From an uncultured Eubacteriales bacterium (GTDB taxonomy: Bacteria > Bacillota > Clostridia > Christensenellales > UBA1242), in the NCBI GenBank assembly GCA_900556185.1, contig USNN01000003.1, forward strand, positions 1 through 26,779: DNA of 26,779 nucleotides, given 5' to 3'. The translations under genes were made by a program, and so were the position numbers. Shown one piece after another: positions 8,384-15,486 of this stretch. How positions within the stretch are numbered: the first letter of the stretch is position 1; every line of letters begins with the position of its first letter. Below the pieces are notes generated by a model. That model was not told the origin of the DNA. It worked only from the letters and a program-made list of their open reading frames with translations, and did not search any database.

Positions 8384-10164
8384 TGAAAATTAAAGAAAAG
8401 GTTCAAAATAAAAAACAAGAAAAAAAGCAAGAACGAAGCCTATTTAAAACAGCAATAAAATATTCGGGCGAATACAAAATATATCTAATTTGCGGGCTAC
8501 TTGTAATGGTGTTAAGTAATGTTTTAGATTTACTTATACCCGTATATATAGGCAAATGTATTGATGCCGTTGTTGGTAAAGGTGCGGTAAATTTTACACT
8601 ACTACTTCAAAACATAGTTATAATGCTGGTTATTGGCGTGTTTAACCTTGTGTTTACGTGGGGATATAACTTACTAGATAATATCTACACCTATAAAACA
8701 AGCGAGCATATTCGTGAGATGTTTTTCAAAAAAATTAGCAAGGTGCCAATAAAGTTTGTAGATAGCACAACTCACGGTGACCTATTAAACCGAATGATTA
8801 ATGACGTAGAAATTGTAACCGATGGTATAGTAGAAGCGTTAATTTCGGTTAGTTCGGGAATATTCACAATTATAGGCACACTTATATTTATGCTAGCACT
8901 AAATGTTAAACTTGCAATAGTTATAGCTGTTATTACTCCTATGAGTTTAATTGCCGCCTTTGTTATAGCAAAAAAGGCAAATGTGTTATTCACGGCTCAA
9001 AGCAAAACCACTGGTGATATGAGTGGATACCTAGAAGAAATTATCACAAGTCAGCGGGTAATAAAGGCATTTGGTAACGAAGAAGAATCTATCGAAAAAT
9101 TCCAAGGCATTAATAAAAACTTAGCAACGGTTAGTGAAAAGTCTCAGTTTTATAGTGCTTTAGCACCACCATTCACAAGATTTACAAATGGGCTTGCGTA
9201 TGTTTTGGTTGGGTTCTTTGGTGCTATTATGGCACTGCGTGGTGAAATATCTATTGGTATAATATCAAGTTTTTTGAGTTACGCCAACACATTTGGAAAA
9301 CCATTTGACGAACTTGCTAGCGAAGTGACCGAAATTCAAGCAGCGTATGCATCTGCAAAAAGAATATTTGCTGTTCTAGATGAACCAGACGAACCTAGCG
9401 ATTTAGGCTTTAAAGAATTAACCCGTGCCGATGGCGAAATAAAAATAGAGCACGCAAAATTCTATTACACTCCAAAGGTTAAATTAATAGAAGACTTTAA
9501 CCTAGATGTAAAACCAGGGCAAAAAATTGCAATAGTTGGTCCAACTGGATGTGGCAAAACCACATTTATAAACCTACTTATGCGGTTCTATGAACTTGTG
9601 GATGGCACTATCTATGTTTCGGGCGAAGACGTAAGCCGTGTAACAAGGGCAAGCCTTAGAAACAAGTTTGGTATGGTATTACAAGAGAGTTGGTTATTTC
9701 ACGGGACAATAAGGGATAACATAGCATACGGCAATCAAAATGCCACGATGGAAGAAATAATAGAGGCAGCCAAACTAGTTGGTGCACACGACTTTATAGA
9801 TAAACTTCCAAATAAGTATGACACAATGGTAACTGAAGGCGGTAGCAATATCTCTCAAGGTCAAAAGCAACTTATTTGCATAGCACGTGTAATTTTAATA
9901 AAACCTCCAATGCTAATATTAGATGAGGCCACAAGTAATATAGATACCCGTACCGAAATGAAAGTTCAACAAGCCTTTGAAACCATAATGAAAGGCAGAA
10001 CAAGTTTTATTGTTGCACATAGGTTGTCTACAATAAAAACCGCCGATATAATTTTGGTTATGAATAAGGGCAATATAATAGAGCAAGGCACGCACGAAGA
10101 ACTGCTTAAAAAGCGAGGATTTTATTATAACCTATATAATAGTCAATTTGTAAAAACCAAGTAA
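8383..10164 (+). CDS. ABC exporter half-transporter, catalytic-site subunit
   Basis: Partner subunit (593 aa) with a Lys/Glu/Gln-rich cytoplasmic tail (residues 1-20), six membrane helices and a nucleotide-binding domain. Walker A GPTGCGKTT (386-394), Walker B LILDEATS with catalytic Glu515, and the switch His546 (VAHRLST) are all intact. Its signature is deviant, SQGQ (491-494), instead of SGGQ. That signature faces the degenerate Walker site of the upstream subunit, so the substitutions in the two proteins fall into one shared ATP site and leave the other canonical. This is strong internal evidence for an obligate heterodimer. A ribosome-binding site (AGGAGGAG, ending at 8374) lies within the 3' end of the first gene. 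Confidence 0.93.
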   Translation: MKIKEKVQNKKQEKKQERSLFKTAIKYSGEYKIYLICGLLVMVLSNVLDLLIPVYIGKCIDAVVGKGAVNFTLLLQNIVIMLVIGVFNLVFTWGYNLLDNIYTYKTSEHIREMFFKKISKVPIKFVDSTTHGDLLNRMINDVEIVTDGIVEALISVSSGIFTIIGTLIFMLALNVKLAIVIAVITPMSLIAAFVIAKKANVLFTAQSKTTGDMSGYLEEIITSQRVIKAFGNEEESIEKFQGINKNLATVSEKSQFYSALAPPFTRFTNGLAYVLVGFFGAIMALRGEISIGIISSFLSYANTFGKPFDELASEVTEIQAAYASAKRIFAVLDEPDEPSDLGFKELTRADGEIKIEHAKFYYTPKVKLIEDFNLDVKPGQKIAIVGPTGCGKTTFINLLMRFYELVDGTIYVSGEDVSRVTRASLRNKFGMVLQESWLFHGTIRDNIAYGNQNATMEEIIEAAKLVGAHDFIDKLPNKYDTMVTEGGSNISQGQKQLICIARVILIKPPMLILDEATSNIDTRTEMKVQQAFETIMKGRTSFIVAHRLSTIKTADIILVMNKGNIIEQGTHEELLKKRGFYYNLYNSQFVKTK

Positions 10165-10199
10165 CTTTAGGGAAAATTTCCTTAAAGTTACTTTTTTTT
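10161..10199 (+). terminator. Strong terminator overlapping the exporter stop codon
   Basis: A 31-nt near-perfect hairpin (10161-10191): GTAACTTTA pairs with TAAAGTTAC and the stem continues inward through a G-U pair and GGAAA/TTTCC. Eight T follow (10192-10199). The left arm contains the TAA stop at 10162-10164, so the terminator begins inside the gene. It separates the exporter from dnaG. Confidence 0.92.
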
Positions 10200-10226
10200 A
10201 AACAAAAAAAGGGAATAGTATATAGT
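10198..10226 (+). promoter_or_regulatory. Possible promoter of the dnaG-rpoD operon
   Basis: TATAGT (10221-10226) lies 17 bp after a poor -35 (TTAAAC, 10198-10203), giving a predicted start near 10233. The match is modest, but a promoter is needed here because the preceding terminator is strong. The start region overlaps the sequence TTTGTCGAAA described separately. Confidence 0.4.
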
Positions 10227-10235
10227 TTGTCGAAA
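10226..10235 (+). promoter_or_regulatory. Spo0A-box-like sequence upstream of dnaG
   Basis: TTTGTCGAAA contains TGTCGAA, the known core of Spo0A binding sites in spore formers. It lies across the predicted start of the dnaG-rpoD transcript, a position that would fit repression. Only one short match is present, so chance is a real possibility. Confidence 0.3.
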
Positions 10236-10279
10236 TAATATTTGGAAAGTAACGAAAAAATAACATAAAGGGGGACTAT

Positions 10280-12037
10280 ATGACTAGTATACCAGACGAA
10301 TTTTTAGACGAATTAAAGCAACGAAATAATATTGTCAGCATAGTGAATAGATACGTGCCCCTAGAGAAAAAAGGAAGAAATTATTGGGGAAGGTGTCCGT
10401 TCCATTTAGAGAAGACACCTTCTTTTTCTGTTAACGAACTAGACCAATATTATCATTGTTTTGGTTGCAAGGCTAGTGGAAACTTATTCAAGTTTGTTAT
10501 GGAGATGGAGTCTATCTCTTTTATAGATGCAGTAAAATTAATTGCTAGTTGGAGTGGGATGGAAGTTCCAGTAGACGAAACCAAAAGAGAAGAGCAGATA
10601 AAGCAAAAGCAAGAACGGGAAAAACAAGTTGCTTGTATGAAGGAATGTGCAAAGCACTACCACGATAATCTTCTTAAAAGTAAAGTCGCTATGGACTATT
10701 TAAAGTCACGCCAAATTGATTCCGATATGATAACAAGGTTTGGTTTAGGTTATGCTGATGGCTACACTGAAATTATCACATACCTAGAGAAAAAGGGATA
10801 TGATAAAAACCTACTACTAAAACTTGGTATAATTAAAGAAAAAGATGGCAGATTTTACGATTCGATCGGTGATAGAATAGCCTTTCCTATAATTAATATA
10901 TATGGCGAAGTTGTTGGTTTTTCTGGCAGAACTATGAAAAAACAAGTTGACTACGCTAAGTATATTAATACGGGTGATACGCCATTATTTTTAAAGAGCA
11001 AAAATCTATTTGGTATTAATCTCGTTAAAAAGGCGAAACAAGCAGGCAATTTAAAAGAGATTATAATTGTAGAAGGTCAAACAGATGTAATAGCCTTGCA
11101 TAAAGCTGGTTATGTTGGTGCGGTTGCAAGCTTAGGTACGGCACTAACCGTAGACCAAGCAAGAATAATAAAAAGACTAACAAATGATGTTATTATTTGC
11201 TACGATGGTGACTACGCTGGAAGCAAGGCAACACTGCGAGGATTAGACATATTAAAGCACGAAAACTTAAATGTTAGGGTGGCATCTATTCCAGATAATA
11301 TGGACCCAGACGAACTATTAAAAACAAGGGGACCAAAAGCGTTAGATAAGGTAATAGAAGACTCTAAACCACTAGTGGAATACAAGTTATTGGTTTTAAA
11401 AAACAAATATAACTTAAACGAGTTTGATGGCAAAGCAAAATATGTAGACGAAGCTATAGATGTTTTATTGGGACTAGAAGATGTTGAAGCGGAAGTTTAT
11501 ATAGACCTAATTTCCAATATAACAGGTGTATATAAAGACTTTTTGAGAAATAAATTAAAAGACCGAAATTTAAAACTTAGTGAAGGCAATGTGGTTAAGT
11601 CGTCTGCAATTCAAAGAGAAGAAAAAAAGGACGATACAATCGAAAAGGCTGAAATTTGCGTAATTAGTAACATACTTAATAAATCGGTCGGCACGCATGA
11701 CCCAATTAAACTATTAAGTTTATTTAGTGGCAATATGCTAACAGTGGCAACCCAAGCACTAAACTCAAAAACACATTCAGAATTTATAGATGGTTTACTA
11801 GATGACTACTCAGAAACAATTGGTGCGGTTGTAAACTATAATTTTTCAGATGACGAAGAAATTAATAGTCAAGTTTTTGAAGATTGCTTATATTTGTTAT
11901 ATAAAAATCAATTGCTAAAAAAACAAGACGAGCTAAGTAAAAAACTACTAGTAGTATCTGCAGATGAAAAAAACGCCATAATGAACGAACTAAAAGATAT
12001 TATAATGAAAATAAATTCTAGGAGAGTGGACCTATGA
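10280..12037 (+). CDS. dnaG: DNA primase
   Basis: Makes RNA primers at the replication fork together with the DnaB/DnaC helicase. The 585-aa length is normal. The N-terminal zinc domain has Cys39, His42, Cys60 and Cys63 (CPFHLEKTPSF, then HCFGC). The catalytic TOPRIM fold shows Glu265 (IIIVEGQTD) and Asp309/Asp311 (CYDGDYAGSKA), the expected metal-binding set. The C-terminal part beyond about residue 430 is diverged, as is usual for the helicase-binding domain. The start has a strong AAAGGGGGA. The end overlaps rpoD by ATGA (12034-12037), the classic dnaG-rpoD macromolecular-synthesis operon without rpsU in this window. It stops with TGA, which supports the standard code. Confidence 0.97.
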   Translation: MTSIPDEFLDELKQRNNIVSIVNRYVPLEKKGRNYWGRCPFHLEKTPSFSVNELDQYYHCFGCKASGNLFKFVMEMESISFIDAVKLIASWSGMEVPVDETKREEQIKQKQEREKQVACMKECAKHYHDNLLKSKVAMDYLKSRQIDSDMITRFGLGYADGYTEIITYLEKKGYDKNLLLKLGIIKEKDGRFYDSIGDRIAFPIINIYGEVVGFSGRTMKKQVDYAKYINTGDTPLFLKSKNLFGINLVKKAKQAGNLKEIIIVEGQTDVIALHKAGYVGAVASLGTALTVDQARIIKRLTNDVIICYDGDYAGSKATLRGLDILKHENLNVRVASIPDNMDPDELLKTRGPKALDKVIEDSKPLVEYKLLVLKNKYNLNEFDGKAKYVDEAIDVLLGLEDVEAEVYIDLISNITGVYKDFLRNKLKDRNLKLSEGNVVKSSAIQREEKKDDTIEKAEICVISNILNKSVGTHDPIKLLSLFSGNMLTVATQALNSKTHSEFIDGLLDDYSETIGAVVNYNFSDDEEINSQVFEDCLYLLYKNQLLKKQDELSKKLLVVSADEKNAIMNELKDIIMKINSRRVDL

Positions 12038-13599
12038 GTTTAATAGATTTACTAAAAAAGTCACGCAAAAATACGACAAGTAAAGACGAACACGCTCCAA
12101 ATGAAGAAATAAATAATAACAATAAAGTCAATTTTGTTAAAGAAGGTAAAACAGTGAAAAAACAAGAAGATACATTAGCACAAAACCAAATTGCTATGGA
12201 TATAGATAATTTATCAAAAGTAAAAAAGGTAACTAAAAAGAAAGAACCAAAAATGGAAGAAGCCGAAGTTAAACCAACTAAAACTACGCGTGTTTCAAAA
12301 CCAGTAGAGGCGTCTGAACCAAAAGTAGAAGAAGCCACCGTAGTAGAAAAAATAAAAAGAACCAGAAAGGCAGTTAAAGAAGCTGAACCAATTAGCGTTG
12401 AACCAGTTAAAGAAACTAAAAAGCCAGCTGAACCAAAGGTTAAAAAGACACAAACAGCAACTGCAAGCAAAAAAGATGAAGGGGAACTAGCAGACTTAAT
12501 TGCAACTAAAAAAGAAGAATTAAGCAATAAAGAAGTTAAACCAGTTTCAGATGCAAAGCAACAAAAAATTAATCAAGAAATTGAAAGAGTTATAGAAAAA
12601 GCAAAGAAAAAAGGTTCTGTTACAATGGAAGAACTAGCAGTTAACTTTGCAAAACTAAACGCCGACCAAATTGATGGGATTTTAGCAAGAATTCAACAAG
12701 AAGGCATAAAACTACTAGAAACAACCTTAATTGAATCAGATGAAGAACTAGAAAAACTTATAAGCCAATCTAATGTAGATGACCCAGTTAAGATGTATTT
12801 AAAAGATATAGGTAAGGTGCCTTTGCTTTCTAGCGAAGAAGAATTAAGACTAGGCAAACTTGTAACCGAAGGCGACCAAGAAGCAAAAGATAAGTTGTGT
12901 GAAGCCAACCTAAGACTAGTTGTATCTATAGCAAAAAAATATGGTGGCAGGGGTATGATGTTTTTAGACCTTATTCAAGAAGGAAACTTTGGTCTTGTAA
13001 AAGCGGTTGAAAAATTTGACTATTCTAAAGGTTTCAGATTTTCAACCTATGCAACATGGTGGATTCGTCAAGCAATAACTCGTGCAATTGCAGACCAAGC
13101 CCGAACTATTCGTATTCCAGTTCATATGGTAGAAACAATTAATCGTCAAATTAGAGTAAGTCGTCAATTAACTCTAAGTTTAGGCAGAGAACCAACAACT
13201 GCTGAAATTGCAAAAGAAATGGGTATCTCAGAAGCAAAAGTAAGAGATATTCAAAGAATAAGTCAAGATACAATCTCTCTAGAAACCCCAGTCGGCGAAG
13301 AAGAAGATTCATCACTTGGCACATTCTTAAAAGATAACAACACCATAACTCCAGAAGAATCTGCAACTGTTAGTATGTTAAAAGAACAACTTTTAGGCGT
13401 TCTTGGGACACTAACTCCAAGAGAGCAAAAGGTCGTTATGATGAGATATGGTTTAGAGGATGGGCATGCTAAAACGCTAGAAGAAGTTGGTAAAGAGTTT
13501 AATGTTACCCGTGAAAGAATACGACAAATTGAAGCCAAGGCACTTAAGAAATTAAGACACCCATCAAGAAGCAAAAAATTAAAAGACTTTTTAGACTAG
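12034..13599 (+). CDS. rpoD: Primary sigma factor RpoD/SigA with long charged N-terminal extension
   Basis: Vegetative sigma-70 factor. Conserved regions start near residue 180: region 1.1 (SVTMEELAVNFAKLNADQIDGIL), region 1.2 (DDPVKMYLKDIGKVPLL), region 2 from about 290 (ANLRLVVSIAKKYGGRG, then FSTYATWWIRQAITRAI), region 3, and region 4 from about 454 ending HPSRSKKLKDFLD. These regions are intact. Unlike the 371-aa B. subtilis SigA, this protein has about 150 extra residues of Lys-, Glu-, Thr-, Pro- and Val-rich low-complexity sequence at the front. The ATG overlaps the dnaG stop and has AGGAGAG upstream; an in-frame GTG at 12154 preceded by GAAGG could give a shorter form. trmK follows 12 bp later. 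Confidence 0.97.
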   Translation: MSLIDLLKKSRKNTTSKDEHAPNEEINNNNKVNFVKEGKTVKKQEDTLAQNQIAMDIDNLSKVKKVTKKKEPKMEEAEVKPTKTTRVSKPVEASEPKVEEATVVEKIKRTRKAVKEAEPISVEPVKETKKPAEPKVKKTQTATASKKDEGELADLIATKKEELSNKEVKPVSDAKQQKINQEIERVIEKAKKKGSVTMEELAVNFAKLNADQIDGILARIQQEGIKLLETTLIESDEELEKLISQSNVDDPVKMYLKDIGKVPLLSSEEELRLGKLVTEGDQEAKDKLCEANLRLVVSIAKKYGGRGMMFLDLIQEGNFGLVKAVEKFDYSKGFRFSTYATWWIRQAITRAIADQARTIRIPVHMVETINRQIRVSRQLTLSLGREPTTAEIAKEMGISEAKVRDIQRISQDTISLETPVGEEEDSSLGTFLKDNNTITPEESATVSMLKEQLLGVLGTLTPREQKVVMMRYGLEDGHAKTLEEVGKEFNVTRERIRQIEAKALKKLRHPSRSKKLKDFLD

Positions 13600-13611
13600 G
13601 AGAAATTAGTT

Positions 13612-14277
13612 TTGCGAATAGGCAAAAGATTACAAAAGGTAATAGATTTAGTAGACACATACTTAAATGTGGTGGTGGATATAGGCACCGACCATGGGTT
13701 TGTTGCACTTAAGGTTATAGAAGATAAAAACGCAAAACTTGTTTATGCAACAGATATAAGCGAAGGAAGTTTAAAAAAAGCAGAAGAATTAGCAAAAAAA
13801 TATAACTATAGTGATAGAATGATTTGTGTTTTATCTGATGGGTTTAATAAACTTAATATAAATAAAGCCAATCTTGTTATTATTGCAGGTATGGGTGGCT
13901 ATGAAATTGTAAAAATTTTAAGTAACCCAAATAATATTAATATAAATGAATTTATCTTAGAACCAATGCAACACACAAAAGTGTTAAGAAAATATTTATA
14001 TGAAAATGGTTATAATATAAGTTATGATGAAACCATTCAAGATAGAGATAAATTTTATAGCGTAATTAAGTGCAAAAAAACAGATAGACCAATAAAATAT
14101 AAGCCAGTAGATTTGCTTATTGGCAAAACTGATTTAATTAATAATGGTGAAGACTTTTTAAACTATCTAAACTATGAACTAAATTCGTACGAATCTAGGC
14201 TAAAATATTTAAACAAAGAAGAAAAACTTGAGTATGGTATACTTAAAAAATATAAACAAAAATTAGGAGTAAAGTAA
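13612..14277 (+). CDS. trmK: tRNA (adenine-22-N1) methyltransferase TrmK
   Basis: SAM-dependent methyltransferase that modifies A22 in the D-arm of bacterial tRNAs (COG2384/YqfN family). The 221-aa length matches. Visible motifs are the SAM-binding VVVDIGTDHGF (residues 20-30), YATDISEGSLKKAEE, the family signature IIAGMGGYEI and FILEPMQHTKVLRKYL. The start is TTG 13612 with AGGAG at 13598-13602 overlapping the rpoD stop. In many Firmicutes the order is rpoD-trmK-nif3 (YqfO), sometimes with a zinc-ribbon gene. Here nif3 is absent and the zinc-ribbon gene follows at once, overlapping by one base (TAATG). Confidence 0.94.
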   Translation: MRIGKRLQKVIDLVDTYLNVVVDIGTDHGFVALKVIEDKNAKLVYATDISEGSLKKAEELAKKYNYSDRMICVLSDGFNKLNINKANLVIIAGMGGYEIVKILSNPNNININEFILEPMQHTKVLRKYLYENGYNISYDETIQDRDKFYSVIKCKKTDRPIKYKPVDLLIGKTDLINNGEDFLNYLNYELNSYESRLKYLNKEEKLEYGILKKYKQKLGVK

Positions 14278-14966
14278 TGGAAAAGATGTTAAAATACCAA
14301 GAATTAGACTTGAAGATAGGAAATATCGCAAGCGACATTAATAACGATGTGGATAGAATGAATGCTCTTAAAATGCAACAATCGTTAAAAGAATATCAAG
14401 CAAAGTTGGTTGAGTTAAACAAAAAATCTAAAGCCTTGTTTGATGAGTTTGAAAGCTTGAAAAAAGTATTTAATTCTATGGCAGAAAACCTAGAAGTGGT
14501 TGGCAAAAATGCAGACACAACTGACGAAAAAAAGTTAGATGGTTTAATTGAAGCAAACGAAGCAATTACAAACAACTTGTTAAGGCTACAAAAGAAAATT
14601 TTGGTTGTAAAACAAAGTTGTGATGAGGTTCAAAACGAATACAATTCTATTATGAAAAATGCAAGACTTGCAAAAAGCAGTATGCAAAAATATAAAGAAA
14701 GTTACACAATTAAAAAGGAAAAAGCTGAAAAAGAAATAGAATCATTAAAGGCTGAACTTGAAAAACTATCAAAACAAGTAGACCCAAAACTTCTTGCTAA
14801 ATACAAGCAAAAAAGAACTGAAAAGTCTAATGTTTTTGTCCCTCAAGTTGGTGGCAAGTGTGGCGGTTGCAGAATGGAAATATCTGTTAGCAAACTTGCA
14901 AAACTAAAGGCAGACGGAATGATTGAATGTGAAAACTGTGGCAGAATTATCTATAACCAAGCATAA
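14277..14966 (+). CDS. Coiled-coil protein with C-terminal C4 zinc ribbon
   Basis: A 229-aa protein of the C4-type zinc-ribbon family (COG1579-like, often next to trmK and nif3). Residues 1-180 are almost entirely charged heptad-rich helix and should form a long antiparallel coiled coil. The C-terminus holds four metal-binding cysteines, Cys195 and Cys198 (CGGC) and Cys218 and Cys221 (CENC). Structurally this resembles transcript-cleavage or nucleic-acid-binding coiled-coil factors, but its function is not settled. It is translationally coupled to trmK by the TAATG overlap. A large hairpin begins 11 bp past its stop and reaches into the next gene's start codon. Confidence 0.85.
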   Translation: MEKMLKYQELDLKIGNIASDINNDVDRMNALKMQQSLKEYQAKLVELNKKSKALFDEFESLKKVFNSMAENLEVVGKNADTTDEKKLDGLIEANEAITNNLLRLQKKILVVKQSCDEVQNEYNSIMKNARLAKSSMQKYKESYTIKKEKAEKEIESLKAELEKLSKQVDPKLLAKYKQKRTEKSNVFVPQVGGKCGGCRMEISVSKLAKLKADGMIECENCGRIIYNQA

Positions 14967-14976
14967 TTAATAAACT

Positions 14977-15016
14977 TCGCTCATAATCTTTAACTAAGGA
15001 GAGAGATTATGAGCGA
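14977..15016 (+). promoter_or_regulatory. Start-codon hairpin with the Shine-Dalgarno in its loop
   Basis: Arms TCGCTCATAATCT (14977-14989) and AGATTATGAGCGA (15004-15016) pair perfectly over 13 bp. A U-G and a U-A pair extend the stem inward, leaving the loop AACTAAGGAG (14992-15001), which is the ribosome-binding site. The ATG of the next gene (15009-15011) is in the 3' arm. A T-rich tract (TTATTTTGTT) follows, so it could also terminate transcription of the upstream operon weakly. No convincing local promoter was found between 14966 and 15009. Confidence 0.8.
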
Positions 15017-15398
15017 TTATTTTGTTAAGGAAAATAAATTAGGTATTGCCAAAATAATTTTGGCTTCTATTATAGCTGTAATAGTTTCGCTTGGGCTTAT
15101 TTTAATATTTGCCTTGCTTATAAAATGGTTTAATTGGAGTGATAATGTAATAACACCTGTGAATATTGTAATAAAACTAGTTAGTATTGCAGTTGGTGTG
15201 TTAATTGCAACAAAGTCGGGCGAAAAACGAATGTTAAAGGGCACGCTGGTTGGGCTTAGTTATGTGCTAGTAAGTTTTATTGTTTTTTCACTACTTATTG
15301 GCAAATTCAGTTTCGGCGTAGATAATGTGTGGGATTTGTTGCTTGGTGTAGTTGGCGGTGGAATTATTGGCATAATAAATAACATTATTTATAAATAA
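15009..15398 (+). CDS. TIGR04086-type four-helix membrane protein
   Basis: A 129-aa integral membrane protein with about four transmembrane helices (near residues 15-37, 50-66, 76-97 and 104-126) and a short basic link (KSGEKRMLKG) between helices 2 and 3. The pattern of a Gly-rich third segment entered through a charged turn matches the TIGR04086/YrzE family of Firmicutes, whose function is unknown. The ATG is the one inside the hairpin at 14977-15016, preceded by AAGGAG at optimal distance. An intrinsic terminator follows the gene. It is probably expressed by read-through from the dnaG-rpoD-trmK operon. Confidence 0.78.
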   Translation: MSDYFVKENKLGIAKIILASIIAVIVSLGLILIFALLIKWFNWSDNVITPVNIVIKLVSIAVGVLIATKSGEKRMLKGTLVGLSYVLVSFIVFSLLIGKFSFGVDNVWDLLLGVVGGGIIGIINNIIYK

Positions 15399-15409
15399 AA
15401 ATTTTAAGG

Positions 15410-15436
15410 AAAGACTTAGTTAATAAGTCTTTTTTT
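15410..15436 (+). terminator. Intrinsic terminator after the TIGR04086 gene
   Basis: AAAGACTTA (15410-15418) and TAAGTCTTT (15424-15432) form a 9-bp stem with loop GTTAA. The run of T from 15430 to 15436 completes the terminator. Confidence 0.85.
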
Positions 15437-15438
15437 AT

Positions 15439-15467
15439 TTGTGAAAAATTTCAATATGTGGTATAAA
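15439..15467 (+). promoter_or_regulatory. Promoter of the FAD oxidoreductase operon
   Basis: TTGTGA (15439-15444), a 17-bp spacer ending in TGG, and TATAAA (15462-15467), an extended -10. The predicted start is near 15474, so the leader would be only about 13 nt, essentially the ribosome-binding site AGGAGA and spacer. No antiterminator-type leader precedes the operon. Confidence 0.65.
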
Positions 15468-15486
15468 AAAATAAAGGAGAATAATT

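Noticed and set aside
12018..12527. A 169-aa minus-strand frame rich in Ser, Phe, Leu and Val opposite the rpoD N-terminus
   Set aside because: It is the antisense shadow of a Lys/Glu-rich coding region; it has no ribosome-binding site or recognisable family, and rpoD is certain.
15400..15486. Riboswitch or antiterminator leader before the oxidoreductase operon
   Set aside because: The hairpin present is a terminator of the upstream gene placed before the promoter, and the predicted leader is only about 13 nt.
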